A DNA stretch of 64,000 nt from Lutjanus erythropterus (lineage: Eukaryota; Chordata; Actinopteri; Lutjaniformes; Lutjanidae): NCBI GenBank assembly GCA_020091685.1, contig CM034597.1:2922646-2986645 (forward strand). The letters are read 5' to 3'. The position numbers and the translations under genes were made by a program. The notes below the pieces were generated by a model. That model was given only the letters and a program-made list of their open reading frames with translations, had not been told where the DNA came from and did not search any database. Below are positions 13,401 to 29,051 of the stretch, one piece after another. How positions within the stretch are numbered: position 1 is the first letter of the stretch; the number at the start of each line of letters is the position of its first letter.

Positions 13401-16400
13401 AACAAGCCTCCAAGAATGTACTACACAGAAGCAGGCCCTTATCTTCATATGACTTCCTATTATCATTTCAAAAGACTACCATCAGTCCTGACTTTGTGCT
13501 GTCAGCTCCATGTGTCATCACCTACTCTCCTTCTGAGGACGTGCAATTAAATTTATTCAGTCAAGACACTTAGTTCAGGGTGTCATTTATTTGATAGTAT
13601 TCACCAAATAACTAACATTACAATAACACAAAATAATATATATAAGCATGTAGTTTATTGACTCATACATAAATGACATGTTTCTAAATTCTGTTTAAAT
13701 AAGGATTTATGGCTGATTTCATGTTTTAAAAAAATGTACAAAGTGTGCCTGCATGGAATTCTGGGTTATTGTAGTTCTGGACATGCGTGATACTACTGCA
13801 AGGCAAAATAAATGGAAAATTTAGAAATGTCAAGGCAGCAAGTAAGTGAGAAACAAGCAATGTACAAACACAAAGGTAAGTTTCAGAAGTCACAACTGAA
13901 AGAAGCTGCAGAGGAAGAAAAAGCAGCTTCAAAAAATTTACTTAGGAAAGTTTCAGAAAATCAAGTTGTTCCCAAGTTGTTGATGTATTAAGGAGAGCGC
14001 ACCTATGATGTAAGTAGAACTTTATTATTTTATTTGAATAATAATCAACCTACCCACTTATGTTTTTTGTTCATTCGCTAATGCCAACATATGCATGTGC
14101 ATGTATATTTTTCATCCATGTAAAGATGCACTGTTATAACATAGTTGCACTGACAGCGATTCTGTTTTAAATCTGTATTGGTGCTCCAACACCAGATTTT
14201 GTCCAACAGACTAACTATCTTGGTCTTGCTAATATGACTCCTCCTCTATAGTATATAGCAGTGCATTTCACTGTTGCTGGGCATTCTAAAGCTGCATGCT
14301 TTCACTTCTTTCATTCAGCAGTGACTTTAAGTTATATTACGTCTGATTGTGATGGGCAGGACCCGGTTTGATAATGTTGCATAGGGGCCCGGTGCTGACT
14401 CTTTATGTCACTGTGTGTGTAGGAGACGATCATGTGGCAACAAAAACACAAAACAACACTCGCAACTCGTATACTGTCGTCAAATCACAATAAATCACTC
14501 AGTATTTATGTTGTCCACATTCTTATAGTCTTTAATTCAGTGCACAGAAATATTTTGGACCTTCTTCATACTACACATCCTGTCATTCTCACTGCATTAT
14601 TAACAATTTTTATCTATATTTAACTGTCACCCTACTTACATTCTATAGATCCTATAAATCATCTGTACAGCTTTATTTATGTATAAATGTTCCTATCTAC
14701 GTTAACAATAATATCCAAATAACTTGCTTGCACTCTTATAGTTTTATAACTCATTAGTAGTATTTATAATTTATTAATTTATTTGTCCCTTGCAATATTC
14801 ATGATAATTGTTACACTGCTCATAGTGTTGAATGTCACAAGCTTACTGTCTCCCTCTGCCCGCTGTTCTCTCTGCTTCATTACACTATTCATCCATGCTG
14901 CTACACCGGTCAGTATGTACACTTTGCATACAGGTGTGCAGACTGCACTTTAAATAGCAGCAGGGAAATACCTCATAGCACATAGTTCTGTTCTCATTTG
15001 TAATCATACTTTTTCCTGTCTGTTGCTGTATATTTTAGATTGTTTGATTTTTATTATCCACTAATTACTCCTTCATTGTCTTGGATGTGATTAAAGAAGA
15101 ATTCAGATCTCTATTATACCATAAAATACTCCATTACAAGTGAAAGTACAGAAGTATCATCAGTTAAATTTACTTCAGGTGCATGCTGAATACTAAAATG
15201 TACTATGCCAAATACTACTATTGTTTTTGTGAGTAGCAAAAAAGGAAAGTACTGCTTGATCTGGTTACAGAACACTGTGATGTATGATGAATCGACCTTG
15301 ATCTTGTACCTCGTAAAAGTTTCAACCTGGCTTTCACAGCTGTCCAGCTGTCCAGCTGATTTTATCTGGCATTTCCAGTCACAGACTTGGCGTCACATTT
15401 TTGTTATCCTGGTCATATTAAGTCATTCAGATTATTGCTGACAAAATATTATGCACATCGAGCCCATACAGGTACGACAATTCTGTTAATTAGTCACTGC
15501 CAACAAGCTGGCATGTTATTCTGCTGGTAATGCTGGCTACGAAATCAGTTGATTTATTTCTGATGGTAATGCAGCTAATTGCTATTGCATTCTGCTAAGT
15601 GCTCTCATGTTTATTGCTTCCAGGTACGTCCAGTCATGTTTTTTGCTTCTAGGTAAGTGCTATCAGCCACTGCCGACCTTATCAAGTTAGTTCCTTGTCA
15701 TCAAGTTAGTTCCTGGTCATTGCCGGCCTCCTCAAGTTAGTTCCTGGTCATCAAGTTAGTTCCTGGTCATTGCTAGCCTCCTCAAGTCAGTTCCTGGTCA
15801 TCAAGTTAGTTCCTGGACATTGCCGGCCTTCTCGAGTTAGTTCCTGGCCATCGCAGGCCTTATCAAGCAAGTTCCTGGTCATTGTTAGCCTCATTACGTT
15901 ACTTCCTTGTCATTGCTGGCCTCATCAATTTAGTTCTTGGCCATTCCTGGCCTTATAGAGCAAGTTCCTGGATATTGTTGGCCTCATTAAATTAGTTCTT
16001 GGTCACTGCAAAGTGTAAATCATAGTTTATTAAAGTGTGGTCTGCAGGCCAACAGCAGGCCCTCTGGAATATTTTGTGCGGCCCTGAACCTGACATGAGA
16101 TGCATGTGTTATATTTTAATCATCTGTGTCAAACTGCCCCCCTGAATAAACATCTGCAGTGCTTGGGTGAATGAACTGAGTTACTTTCCACCGCTGTTTT
16201 GAAGCAACTCACCCTTTTCAGAAAACAGGTTCCCACCAGCTGTGGTTTCTCTGCACAGTTCTCCAGCTCCCCCAGAAACGTCCTGCAGGTAATTTCAAAT
16301 TCAAATTTTCATATTCAAAGTGGCTTTATTAGCATGACTGTAACAACATACAGTATTGCCAAAGCACATTCAAAATACAAAATACACAAATAAATCACAG

Positions 16401-19400
16401 GCAACAAGTAATAAAACATGATGTTACAATTAAAGTGCAAACAGGAAACTGAACATAACTGATGAATATTAGCAACAAAAAATAATAACAGTAATAACAT
16501 CAACAATAAATCATGTGGGGAGGGGGGGGGGGGGACTGCCAACACTCACAGTGTGCCAGTTAAAGATGTATTTTGCTGCTAGATTGCAGCTCTCTCTACC
16601 AACCAACAGGATTGGTATTTTGTAATATTGTTCGTGTGGTCAAATTCAGAGTGTTTTTTTTTTTTTTTTTATTTGGTTAGGACAGGCTTGCGTTTTGTGC
16701 ATTCTGTCAGAAAATGCAGTTCTGTTTCTACTTTTCCTTCTTCCCACAGCTGGCAGGAGCACTCCTCTTTTTTTGTATGTGCCCGTCTCGATGGCCAGGC
16801 TGTGCTCACTGAGTCTGTACTCTATGTCAACATAGTTCTTTGTTTATGGTCAGTGTGATCAGGTAATTTGTGCTTGTCTGTACTGTCTGTTTAGGACCAG
16901 AAAGCTCTGCATTTTGCTCTGTGCTTTGTCTGAGTGTTCCTATTGGTGATGTAGCTTTGTTTCTGTTGTGTTATAATTTGGTTGACTAACTGATTTGTTG
17001 TCAGGAGGGAGACCAGGGCTAGAACGTGAACAAACAGTCAGGACCAGCTGGGTGACGGGACTCTTTTCTTTTCTTTGCTCTTTTCTTTTCTAAATTTACG
17101 AGCAAACAGATTTGTAAGAACTTCAGCAAACTGAAACCCAAATTACCAAATGCTTAAAATTAACTCCAACAACCTGAACATCATTTTGGTCCAGGTGCAA
17201 CAGTCATTAATTTGGATTATCTCATGTAAATTAGACTCAAACGCTGCTCGTCTATAATATTTATGTATCAGAAAGAATCACATGCTGTGGGTGTGGAGTT
17301 TGAAAAATGCAGGCAGGGATAATCTAAGAAAAAGATGCTTCTGATTGCATTTGGAGCTTGACCCATATTAGTGACTAAAAGTGAGGACATTTTGGCCTCC
17401 GCTGCTTTTATCTGTCTCAGCAGCATTTGCTGCTAACCCTGTCTACAACAGTACATATCTTAGCCCTTCTGAATCGAAACTAAATAAGAATTATGTTTTT
17501 AAAAGGTATATTAACATTAAGTGAACTCTGAGCAGCTTTAAAAATAAAATGGCCACTGACTATGACTGTGCTGTGAAATGAAAAAGTAGAACATTTTCCA
17601 TCAGATGGAGTTGATGTCTTCATTTAACAAAATATTTAATCACGAGGAGGTTTAAGATAAACTGCTCCTCTGAACAGCAACTGTCCAGTCATCAATAAGC
17701 CATCAAAACTAGGCGCAACTGGTCTGTTAAGCTTTGGATGTCTCAACATGCTGGAGTGCGTTGCAGGGGTCATCAGTGAGATAGCTGCTATCGCTTTTGG
17801 ACCCATGCACACTTCTTAGGAGCATGTGACCCAAGGTTATATTATACCAATAAACTGCCTATGTGCCTCTGCCAGAGTGGAAAGGTTGACAGACGCAGCA
17901 ACAGTAACTAAGGCAGGGGCAAGGCTTAGCAGGTGGAGCTATGATGGGAGATTACATGAGCTTTTGTTTTCGCTCCAGTTTTAACAAGTTAAAATCAAAA
18001 ATGTAAGACCTGCAATTTTTGTGCACACTGCACCATCTTGATATAGTGTATTTACTGTTCCTCCCACTATATACATAAAATATCCTGGTCCAAATGTTTA
18101 ATTGGCAGGAAGAAATCAGTTGTTAATGTTGTTGAATGTGCATGAACGCCTTCAGCCAACAGACAAGCTTGAACACAGACTGTTAACTTCACTCCTTAAA
18201 TATAAATAATTATTGCAAATTAAGACCCGACAGATACGGTCATCCAGCTTATGGGGGAAATTATAATATTTCGGATACTGCCTTATTTGCCAGTGTTCCT
18301 GCCACTTTATGCCAGAGTTGTAAAGAAAATAAATAAATCATCTTGCTATGTTGTTTTTGTTTTGTTCCATCTTTTATGTTGTTCTTGTCTTCTTACATCC
18401 TGTTGCATCTTTGATCTTTTTTATGTCTCATCATTTTCGTTTTGTTATGTCTTTTGTGCATTTTATCTAATGTGGAGTGGTTTCTCAGTCATGTATCATT
18501 TTATCATACATGTCCTTTTTATTACTGATAGTTTCCATGACACAGTCTAGTTTATGACCATGAGCAGTGTACAAGATAAATTGCACCTACCTGTTATGAA
18601 ATTCATATATCTCTGGCAGATTGCCAAACAGCACATCCCTCTTGTTCTCCAGGGATGGGGGGATGAGGTGGCTGAGTTCTGAGTTATCCAGCTCTGCAAA
18701 ATAACCCTGAGGAGGAGGAGGGCAGAATAATGACACGGTGAAGAAGAAAAAGAAAGCAGATATTAAAATTAGCAAACAAACTAACAGGTGAGGCAGGAAA
18801 ATCAGTAATCATGTCAACCTGAGGCCATCAGAGGAAGAGATTCTTAACCCCTGCCCATCTGCAGTGTCTAACTCAATCCACACATCGACACCTATGGGTG
18901 ATGAGAATGAATTATAGACTAATATACGCCAACATGCCACGCTCTGTTCCGTGTAATCAATATACTGTACAGTCTGCATCAGTGCATTCCTGCTGGAGAT
19001 CAACCTTTCGTGGATGTGTGATCCAACAGGAAATTGATTGGACATATTCAGCCCAGGAGATCATACGAAGTTCAGGAGTCTGAGGGTTGGATTCATGAGG
19101 AGAACAAATGCAGTGTTCTTTGTACTAAATGGCAATCAATGCAGCTATTGAGCTAGGGGATGCACCAGTAGTCATAGTGCTATTGAGTGTCTGGATTGGA
19201 GACTCTTTGCATAAAGAATTTCCCTACTGAAAAGATAAAATCCAATACCTAGAAAATCTGTTGAGTAATAACTCCAAACAAATGGTGTATGTCTAATGAT
19301 CACTATTAAAACTAATAGATTAGATTGGCAGATATTGGAAGATCAGCTCTGTACTTACGGCAGCATATGACAGGGATGTACAGTACATTTAGTTAGTTAA

Positions 19401-22400
19401 GATTCCAGACAGAGATACACACTGTTTCCTAGTTCTAATAGGATATCTGAATTTAGATATCTGCTGATAATCACTATAACAATTTCCACCCCTCAGAATG
19501 GCTTTACACACATTACAAGTGACTGTCTTGCTTTTCAATGAGTCAAAACTAAAATAGTTCCAAAGCAAGGACATGTTGAGTTAACAGACCGCTGACTCAG
19601 TTGCTAAAGTCTAAGCATGGGGGGACTACTGGATATCTTTGTAGAACTATTAAAATAATAATTAACTCATTAAACTGCAGTGGTGTGGGCTGGAGTCACA
19701 TTACTTGGACTCAACTAAGACTCAAGCCATAAATTAGATTCCACTTGACAAAAGAGACTTTCAATTTTGACTTAAACACCAGTGACTTGTGACTTCATTT
19801 GAGCCATTTAACTTGAAAATACTTGATACCTTTCCAGAAGCCTAAAGATTTAAAAGTCTGTTATCTTAAAAGCCCGCCATGAATCAGTTCATTTCCTGAA
19901 TCAACTCAGGTTAACTAGTCATTCTCGCCAAATCGACACTTATTTCCTTTGTTTGAACTGATCCGTCAGCGTGTGGTCAGATTTTAGGAGAGAACGTGAA
20001 GAACTAATGTTATGTTACTAAGCTCCAGTTGGACAAAATGATACCAAAGATCATTTCATTTGTGTACAAAAAGTATGTGGTGGTCAACAAAAAACTAATG
20101 GCAATGTCATAAACTAGATGGAGACAAAACAACTTCCAACTTTGCTCAACATTTGAAGTTGAACAAAGAACAGTAACTCAAGGCTCTGTTGTTAAAATGG
20201 CAATACATTTGGTAAAGAGCCAATGTGACTTGTTTAGGGACTTGAAACTCAAAGTTTAGGACTTGGGATTTGTACCTGGGACTTAAAAGGTAAAACTTTA
20301 GGATCACTTGTAGTACATCAAACAACTTTATTCCTATACCGACATATTTCGTTTTTGGCCTCCATCATGAAGACCTTCATCTAAGACCAAAAGCTGAAAC
20401 GTGATTGATAAAGTTGTTCAACATACAAGTGCTCCAGTGGAATTTTACCTCTTTTCCCTTCTTTATGCAACCCTTACTCTACTTGGGACTTGGGACTTGA
20501 GTGCAAATTATTATTGCATTATTACATATTTATAATTCATAAAAAACAGCATTCAATCTGGATCGGTGCGATATAGACTTGGATCTGTCCCAACTCTGAC
20601 TGCAGATGTTATGAACGTAAGTTGAATAAGAAAATCTCAGAACCAGCAGATATACCATACCTCCATGATGCTTTGCAGTTCCTCCACATACAGCCTTTCC
20701 GTTTCAATCAGCTCAGTCATGATGTGTCTGCAGAGAACAAAGAAAGAATGGGGTGATTTGTAACGTAGCGCAAACAATTAAACTCTCCTGGCAGAATTTC
20801 CTGCAAAAAACAATTGATTTATCCATCCACTGTTGGCTTGATGGAAATCTTTGTAAGCCAACAAACAAACTAATGGATCAGATTAGGAACCAGTAATCAA
20901 TATGTCAGTGAAGTGCTCTTTGGTCACACAAGAGTAGGATTTTGCCCTCAGAGCCGAGTCGACGCTGTGGCTCTACTACTTAAAGTTGTCCACTTGGACC
21001 CACTAACTGGCTAATGACAACAACACAATAACTCAAATAATGGCTTTTCAATCTTGGCAACACAGTAATGACACCCTCGCAAACAAGAAAGCGTTCCGAG
21101 GGTGTTCTCCATGAGCAGTGAGATCAGACTTCATCAGGGTTTGTCTCCCAGTGGACTAATGTGGCACCATAACAAACAGGAAACTTTCCCTATTATTATT
21201 TTCTGTTCCTCTACATTGGTAATTGCATCCTTATCTTACAGACAGATGTAATCATCCATGAGTAATCAGAAAACATTCATGGCTGCTGGAATCCATCCAT
21301 CCAAAGGAAGTCAACTTTGTGGGCATGCTATTAAAGTCCAGTGTGTCTGTACCGACTGAAATCACTATAACACCTGGATGGACTGTCACGGAATTTGGTA
21401 CACATTAAGTAATGAAGACTAGAATCTGGGTGAGGTTTTAAGAAAAAGATCACACAAACAAATGACATACAAGAAAAAGACTGCCTGGATCTAACTTTGC
21501 AGAATGGTTGCAGGTTACCTCCCACTTCAATCATAATTTTGAAATCACACACATGCTCCGCTATCTCATTTTACAGCAATGATCTGAAGGCTTAGAGTAA
21601 GCTGAGACAGGATCTGGCAGAGAATTTGTCAGAAATCTAACCCCTGGCATGTTGTCAGGACCTGCAAATATTGGGGATTTTTAATCATGTATGTGCTTGT
21701 TTTGTGCCTGTGTGTTCACAGTTCAGATGATATGAAAAATGTCTTGTAAGATCGCATCCCCAGTCATACTGTGCACCTATTTAACAATATTTCAATATAT
21801 CAAAGAAATCTATATCAAAAGCCAATTTCTTCATGTAATAGGAAACAGGTGCTTTGATACAGTAGGTTGAACCAACCACTTTAAACCACTAACATCATGA
21901 CATAAGCCCATTAATCAAACTTTAGTGGCAAAGAGCTAAGACCTATTATGTAGCTAGCAACAGCATTGTGCATTTGGGTTATGACACGCCCACCTTTTAA
22001 TGTTTAAATCAAACTTCTCCTGATATTATGTCCCAGCTGTCCATTTTCACTTGGAAATACATCATGATACAGATGATAATAACTCAAAAAGCCGTTTCAT
22101 CTGACAAAGCTGCTTCCAATGCTGATTGACGCTGGTGTTACACATGGTGTTATTGCAGGAATACAACGGGGTCAACCTTTCATCTGCAGTGGTTCCCGGA
22201 AATTACTAGTCATGCTAAGATAGCAGTTTATAGATGAGCAGTAAATAAAGACTTAACACAGACTTCATTGCCCACATAAGAATGCAGAGCAAATGAGAAC
22301 CTAAGGGTATTCCAGTACTGCAGTAGTACCAGAGACACTGTCTTTTTTATTCCTTGCATTCTTCTTCCTTACCTAAACCTGGCATTTGATTTCCCACAAT

Positions 22401-25400
22401 GCAACTCAAGCATCAACAGGTCAGTCTGAGATTTGGTTGTGTTACGCTAGTAGCACCTAATGCAACCTCAAGCAAGCCTTGATGACCTAACGCACCAGAT
22501 GGTTTGGAAAACAGAAATTGTTCATGGGAACTGTTTGGAAATGGGCAAGCACTTTCAAAAAAAGTACTGGATGAACAACTTATCTACCACCATCTATCAT
22601 AGGCTACATTTAATCAATAAGATCAAGGAACCATATGACATAGCCAGTGGAGCTAGGTGGTAAATGAAACTCTTGATAAAGCCAGTCAGAAGACGAGATA
22701 AGACATATTCTCGATCAAGTAAAGCCTTCAGTGCTGTTCTTTGCTCTTCTTTCTATAAAGAACTCTCCAACTCAGCATCCATGCTAACCTCTTTAAGAGC
22801 CACCACCGTTGCTTCTGTACCTCACTTGTCACTGCATGACACCTTACATTAAACCACACCCATAGCAGCCAGTTTTTAACTTGAAGGCTGGTGAGATGGA
22901 TTCTCGCTTGAGCTTGTGATTTTGTGATGAATCCAGCTGCCTCGCAAGTTTAGAGCCTTGAGGAAAACCTCCAGTCTGTAACACACACTTTCTGTTAAAC
23001 ATTTTAGCTCTACAGCTGAGATAACACTGTTGCCAACATCAGGGTTCAGAGAGCTAGCTCCAGAGACAGAGAATACATCATAAAACTGTACACACAGGCT
23101 CAGTAGTAGACTAAAACCTTGTTTGAAGTATATAGGTTCATTCTTTGACCTCCCCCAAAAAAGTCTTAACTTACAGTAAAAGTATTAAGGTTTTCCAGAA
23201 TTTTCAACCACATCCATCCTCCGCCCACTGCAAAAGATGGTAAGATGTGGTTGAAATCTTTGCAAACTCCTTTTAAAGCCTTCATTATAACCATTAAACT
23301 AAATCAACCCAGACAAAGCAAATATTTACTGACAGTAATGGTCTTTTTCATGTGGCCACACATACTGTACAAGTTTGGACTTTCTGCAATTAATATGCTA
23401 TCACAAACCCATAGAGATGTCCTATAAGCTGTTTGATGTACATTACAATTTAATAGGTCAATAACGCTCAAAGCAAATGCATCAGTGTTCCCATCTGTGA
23501 CCTCACACACATACAGGGAATGGAAGACATGGCTGTCTGTGTGCAAACGCCTGCATGTGGAGCAACCACAGGCTTTTCTGGTGTCTCGCTTATCGTTGAG
23601 ACTCAGACTGTAACTGAAGCATTTCTGTCTAACTTCATAATAACTAAGAATGTGCACAAGTACATGGACACAAAGGACCAGTCTTGTTTCCTCATTACCT
23701 GACTGTGTACGGGTGCTCACAACATGAGGGCTGGCACTGATTTGTGTGATTTCACACATGTGCTCATGCAAACAAGCACACACTTATCCTCCTCTCGACG
23801 TAAAGCCATAATTAGGTTTATTGCACATGATGTGTGCATCAGCTGATGCAGCTCACAGGACATGCATTCTATATATGCTGGACATTACTAAATGTTAAAT
23901 GAATGTTCTTGACAACAAAAATAGTTCAAAGCAAATAAGCAGTTATGAATTCAGACTCCTTACTGCAAATTACTGTACTGCAATCACATATGTCAAAGAT
24001 CTAAAGCAGGAATAAGCATTTAGTTGTACATGAATTTTGAAAACTTTTAATGTGTTCATGTTGACTAAATGTTGTGTATGTCAGGCTTTGCCATAAAGGG
24101 TTTGTGATCTCAGGGCTGGTCTGTGTCAAGGTTCCTCAGATTTGTTCCAGAGGATCACATGAGCATAGTCACATTGCTAAAATAGAATGTATCTTGCTGC
24201 AATGAAACCTTGGTATGTCTTCCTCCAACGAATGAAAAGTTGAATTTGTAAGCCGTTAAACACATTCAGTCTTGGTTTGGTGTGACTAGTAGCATGTAGT
24301 GGCTGATGTTAGCTAATGTTAGCACACTTTAGATCAATATACAGCAGATACTGCTGTGACAATGACATTGTTTGCTGACTTAACAGCTTCTCTCTACTTG
24401 TACTGCTATTACACCACATTTTAGCTTAAACTATTATCCTGTAACTGCCTCTTGTGGCCACAGTGACCACTGTTAAGCAATCCTAAATCCTAATTTTGCC
24501 TATGTCAATATACACTGCCTGGCCAAAAAAAAGTCACACTTGAGCTTTGATTATGGCACACATCCTCCATGGCATCACATCAATAAGCAGTGTCACAACA
24601 TTTATTTCTGTCCAGAGTTGCATTCATTTTTCACCAGGATCTTGTATTGATGATGGGAGAGTTGGACCACTGTGTAAAGTCTTCTCCAGCACATCCCAAA
24701 GATTCTCAGTGGGGTTCAGGTCTGGACTCTGTGGTGGACAATTCATGTGTGAAAATGATGACTCATGCTTCCTGAACCACTCTTTCACAATCTGAGCCCA
24801 ATGAATCCTGGAATTTTCATCTTGGAATATGTCCGTGTCATCAGGGAAGAAAAAATCCACTGATGTAAAAACCTGTTCATTCAGTATATTCAGGTAGTGA
24901 ACTGACCTCAGTTTTTGGACACATAACATTGATGAACCTCAACCTGAGCAACTGAAGCAACCCCAGATCATAACACTGCACCCACAGGCTTGTACAGTAG
25001 ACACTAGGCATGATGGGAGCATCACTTCATCCTCCTCTCTTCTTACCCTGATGCCCCCATCACTCTGGAACAGGGTAAATCTGGACTTATCAGACCACAT
25101 GACCTTTTTTCATTGATCCACAGTCCAATCATTATGCTCCCTAACAAACTGAAGCCTTTTTTTCTGATTATCCTCACTGATAAGTGGTTTTCTTAAAGGA
25201 GAAGTGTGTGATTTCCAGTGGCATCTAGCGTTCAAACCTTAGATTGCAACTAAGAGGATTTACCCCGACACCGCCCCTCTCTCACCAAGAGTACGGTGGC
25301 CGTCAGCAGACAAAATGGTGAGCGAAAGCTATCTCACAACAAACTACAATTATGTGTGTAGGATGAATTACCTGTCCAGCAGAAAACAGGCAACCTTCAC

Positions 25401-28400
25401 CCCACTGTGAAAACGTTTGTCCTCCATCAGCGATTTCCATCGTGTAAACGCTATGCCGATGTTGATTCGTGTTTTTGCCGTTTCCTGTCATGCTTGCGTT
25501 AACTTTCTTCGCCTCTCCACTTCTTGGATGACGGGGATTCACTGTCCGCTGCTTTTTGTTCTGGTACAGTGTATGTATGATCCTCCATTTGTCAAAACTG
25601 TGCCAGTCAAGGTTCACAACGCTAAATGGTCTGCCAGCAATCACCTGCGTTTATCCTCCCCGTCTACTTCCGTGTTTACGATGCGGCGTCTACATAAGGT
25701 CGCCATGGGCTTCCCAAGACTCACTGTTAGTGCAGTTTGTCCGCTCTGCGCTGCCGTAGACGGCGCAGGATGATGATCTCCGTAAGTCGACCCGACAGTA
25801 TGTAACTATAAATGGCTATTTCTAAAGTAATGGGAACATATAGATTGTGAGTTTATGTTGATTGATAACAATAAATAACATACATACATACATATATATC
25901 TCATTTATGTACATAAATTCCTGTAATTATTACACACTGGTCCTTTAAGGCTTCAAAGCTGTTTAGTCTCAATTCCTTGACTTCTCTTCACATTGTGTGT
26001 GGAAATGTTCTTTCTTTCACTATTAAACACAGCTGTGAGTTCTACTGTTGATTTTTTATGATTTGATTCCGCCAAACATTTAACTGATCTCTGATCACCA
26101 TCATTCAGGATTATTTTCCGACCACATTTCTTCCTTGAAGATGATGGTTCTCCACTATCCTTCCAGGTTTTAATAATGTGTTGGACAGTTCTTAAACCAG
26201 TTTTAGTAGTTTCATCAGTCTCTTTAGTTGTTTTCTTTGCTTGATGCAGGACAGTAACTCTTGACCTTCCAGTGACTCTTCTCAAACAGAGTAACATCTT
26301 TTCCTCGACCACAGGATATGTCTTCTGACATGGTTGTTTAAGAAATGAGAAGCTGCTCACTGCATCAGTTAGAGTTCCATAACTTGTTACCAGCTCAAAC
26401 AGATTAATCACTGCAGTAATTATCCAATGGAAGGATCTTAGTTAAATCCAGGTGGAGACTCTTTTTTTTGGCCAGGCAGTGTATTTAACTACTGGATGGA
26501 TGAATAAACTATTTAGGCAAAGTTCTTAAGATTTGAGAACTTTGGCTTCTATTGTTACATGAACATGTAGTAAAAGCCATTACGCAGTCCTGGTTTCAAC
26601 ATGATGATATCTAGACTACTCTACAGCTACGTATCTTTAAAAATTCCTATTCTAAACCTTTAAATTTAGTGTTCCTTTTGGGTGCAAATGTCCTGAATGA
26701 ATTTTACTTGCTTAGTTTTGTTCACTTCCTCGATGATGGGTTCATGATTATGTGATTTGATGCCATAGACACTTAACAGTTGATCCAAGTGACATGACTT
26801 CAGACTACGTCAAATACATAAAAAGGTCTGTCCTGAGGCATTTAGTAGTTTCTGACTCTGAGAATGTGTGTGTGTGTGTGTGTGTGTGGGGGGGGGGGGG
26901 GTAACATTCCCCAAAATGACTGCATCTCTGAACTATTTCTGAAACCAAATCATTGACATTTAGCCTATTCAATGTGGTGTTCTTTGGATGACTAATGAAA
27001 TAACTAACCTGAAACTGTTTAGAGCCCCTTAGAGTCACTGCCTCTCTGGGGTTAGGAGAGGTGACAGACAGTATCTGGGGGTTACTTAGTCTCAGTTGCA
27101 GGGAATAAGTAATTAGAACTAATATCTGTCCATTATTCTCGGAGTGAGCCTCATGTAATAGTAGAAGCACACTAAAATTTGAATTGCTTTTCAGGAACGG
27201 TTAACTGAATTGTGAAAAAAAAAAAAAAAAGCTTGACATTATGCCATTTCTATCTGTTTAGCATGATGTTGTTCCTTTGCAAGATTCAACATTTTTAAGA
27301 AAGTAGGTATTTTAATCCACACTCCACTTTTAATCCACTGATCTTTTCTTAGACCTAAGCAAGTAATTTTGGTGCCTAAACGTGGATTTTAGCACCTAAC
27401 CCAAATAATGTAGTTTTGGTGCCTACATCTCATGAGTGATGTTCATGCTTAAACCCAACTGAGAAGTTTTGGTGTCTCACCTGAACCAGTAATGTTGGTG
27501 CCTATATCTAACCATGAAGTTTTGGTGCTGAACTCCTCCCTTTGCAACATTGGACAAGTTCAAGAAAGGAGGTATCTCAATCCAAGTCATGATCTTTTCT
27601 TGAACCTAAGCAAGAGGCTTTGGTTTCTAAACCTAACCAAGCAGTTTCAGTGCCTCACCCTAACCAAGCAGTTTTGGTGCCTAAACATAAGCAAGTGCCT
27701 AAACCTTTTTCAAGGCTTTTGCCTTCACTGAGGTTTGAGTCTATCACAGTGGGGAATGGTTTCTGTGTCTCTCTGGGGTTAGGAAAGGTGGCAGACAGTA
27801 TCCTTATTCTGAATTCTGAATAGTTTTTTCTTTGTAAGGAAATCTGAGTTGTAATTGAATTATTTAAAAAAACTTGACAGTACCACATTGCCATCTATTT
27901 AGTGTTTAAGGAGTATGTTCCATGCAAATTCAACATATTTAAGCCAAACCATGATCTTTTCTTAAACCAAGATGTTTTAATGCCTAAACTTAACCTAGTC
28001 ATTCTTGTGCCTAAACCTAATTCAATGCTTTTGCTTTTCCTGAGGCTTCAGTCTGTCTTGGTTTCTGTGTCTCTCTCTGTGTCTATTATTCCTGTAGTGA
28101 GACTTATATGATAGTAGAGGTGACCTAAAATTGTTATTGAGTTTCTTTTTGTGTAAAAAATGTGAGTAAGATAGTAAAAAAAAACAACAGCACCACATTA
28201 CTATCTATTTAACATTTAGGGAGTATGTTTCTTTTGAAATTCAACATGTGGGATGGCACAGCCTATTTTTATATTCAGGAAGTGAAACTAGCTAACTGAC
28301 TCTTCTACCTTTTGCACAAATTTTCATTAAATTTTTGTTATTTGAGCACAGTTCTGCTGAGTACCGTTGTCAGCTCCTGCAGGATGGTTGGATTTAGTCT

Positions 28401-28998
28401 GGTGTCCCGTACTGGCTGACATTTTAATATCTGAGAGTGTGTTTGCTGGTCAGTAATAAATCCAGCTTGTGTGTGGTGTTTCAGTGCAACTTCTACATGT
28501 GTGTACTGTATCCACAGGGAAGTAACTAACGTATTCATTCATGCAAAAAGCAAAATTCCTCCCTTGTGCTTGTGCATATAAATACTGACACTGTCTGAAA
28601 GGACGCACAGATACAGGGGAGGTGGAATAAAGTGAAGGGGAGGTAAAGAGGTGGTTCCTCCCCCTGTACAAGATACGCCCAGCCCATTCCATACACACAG
28701 TCAGTATCTCTCTCACACACACGCTCACACACTGGGACCTTCAGGGCAATAAGAGCTGCCTCTGAAGCACAGCCGAATTGAAGTGGACTACTGCTTCTGA
28801 CAGGGGAAAAAGTGAGAGGAGGAGAAGAGGAGAAGAGGAAAATGTAATTGGTTGAAAGAAAAAGAGGAGCAGGAGGAAAGAGTGAGGTAGAGAAAGTGAA
28901 GGTAGACAGACTCAAGGAGAGTTTACAGGAGCTGAGGAGAGGAGATCTCTACCTCACACATGGACTAGACTCAAAAACAGACTGGTAAGTCAGAAACT

Positions 28999-29051
<53 letters not shown>

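Noticed and set aside
23304-23783. 159-codon minus-strand frame
   Set aside because: It has no domain, signal or splice context; composition fits chance in a long intron.
28535-28915. 126-codon minus-strand frame
   Set aside because: It is translated from the complement of a purine-rich stretch (low-complexity S/P/F) that better fits a plus-strand leader exon.
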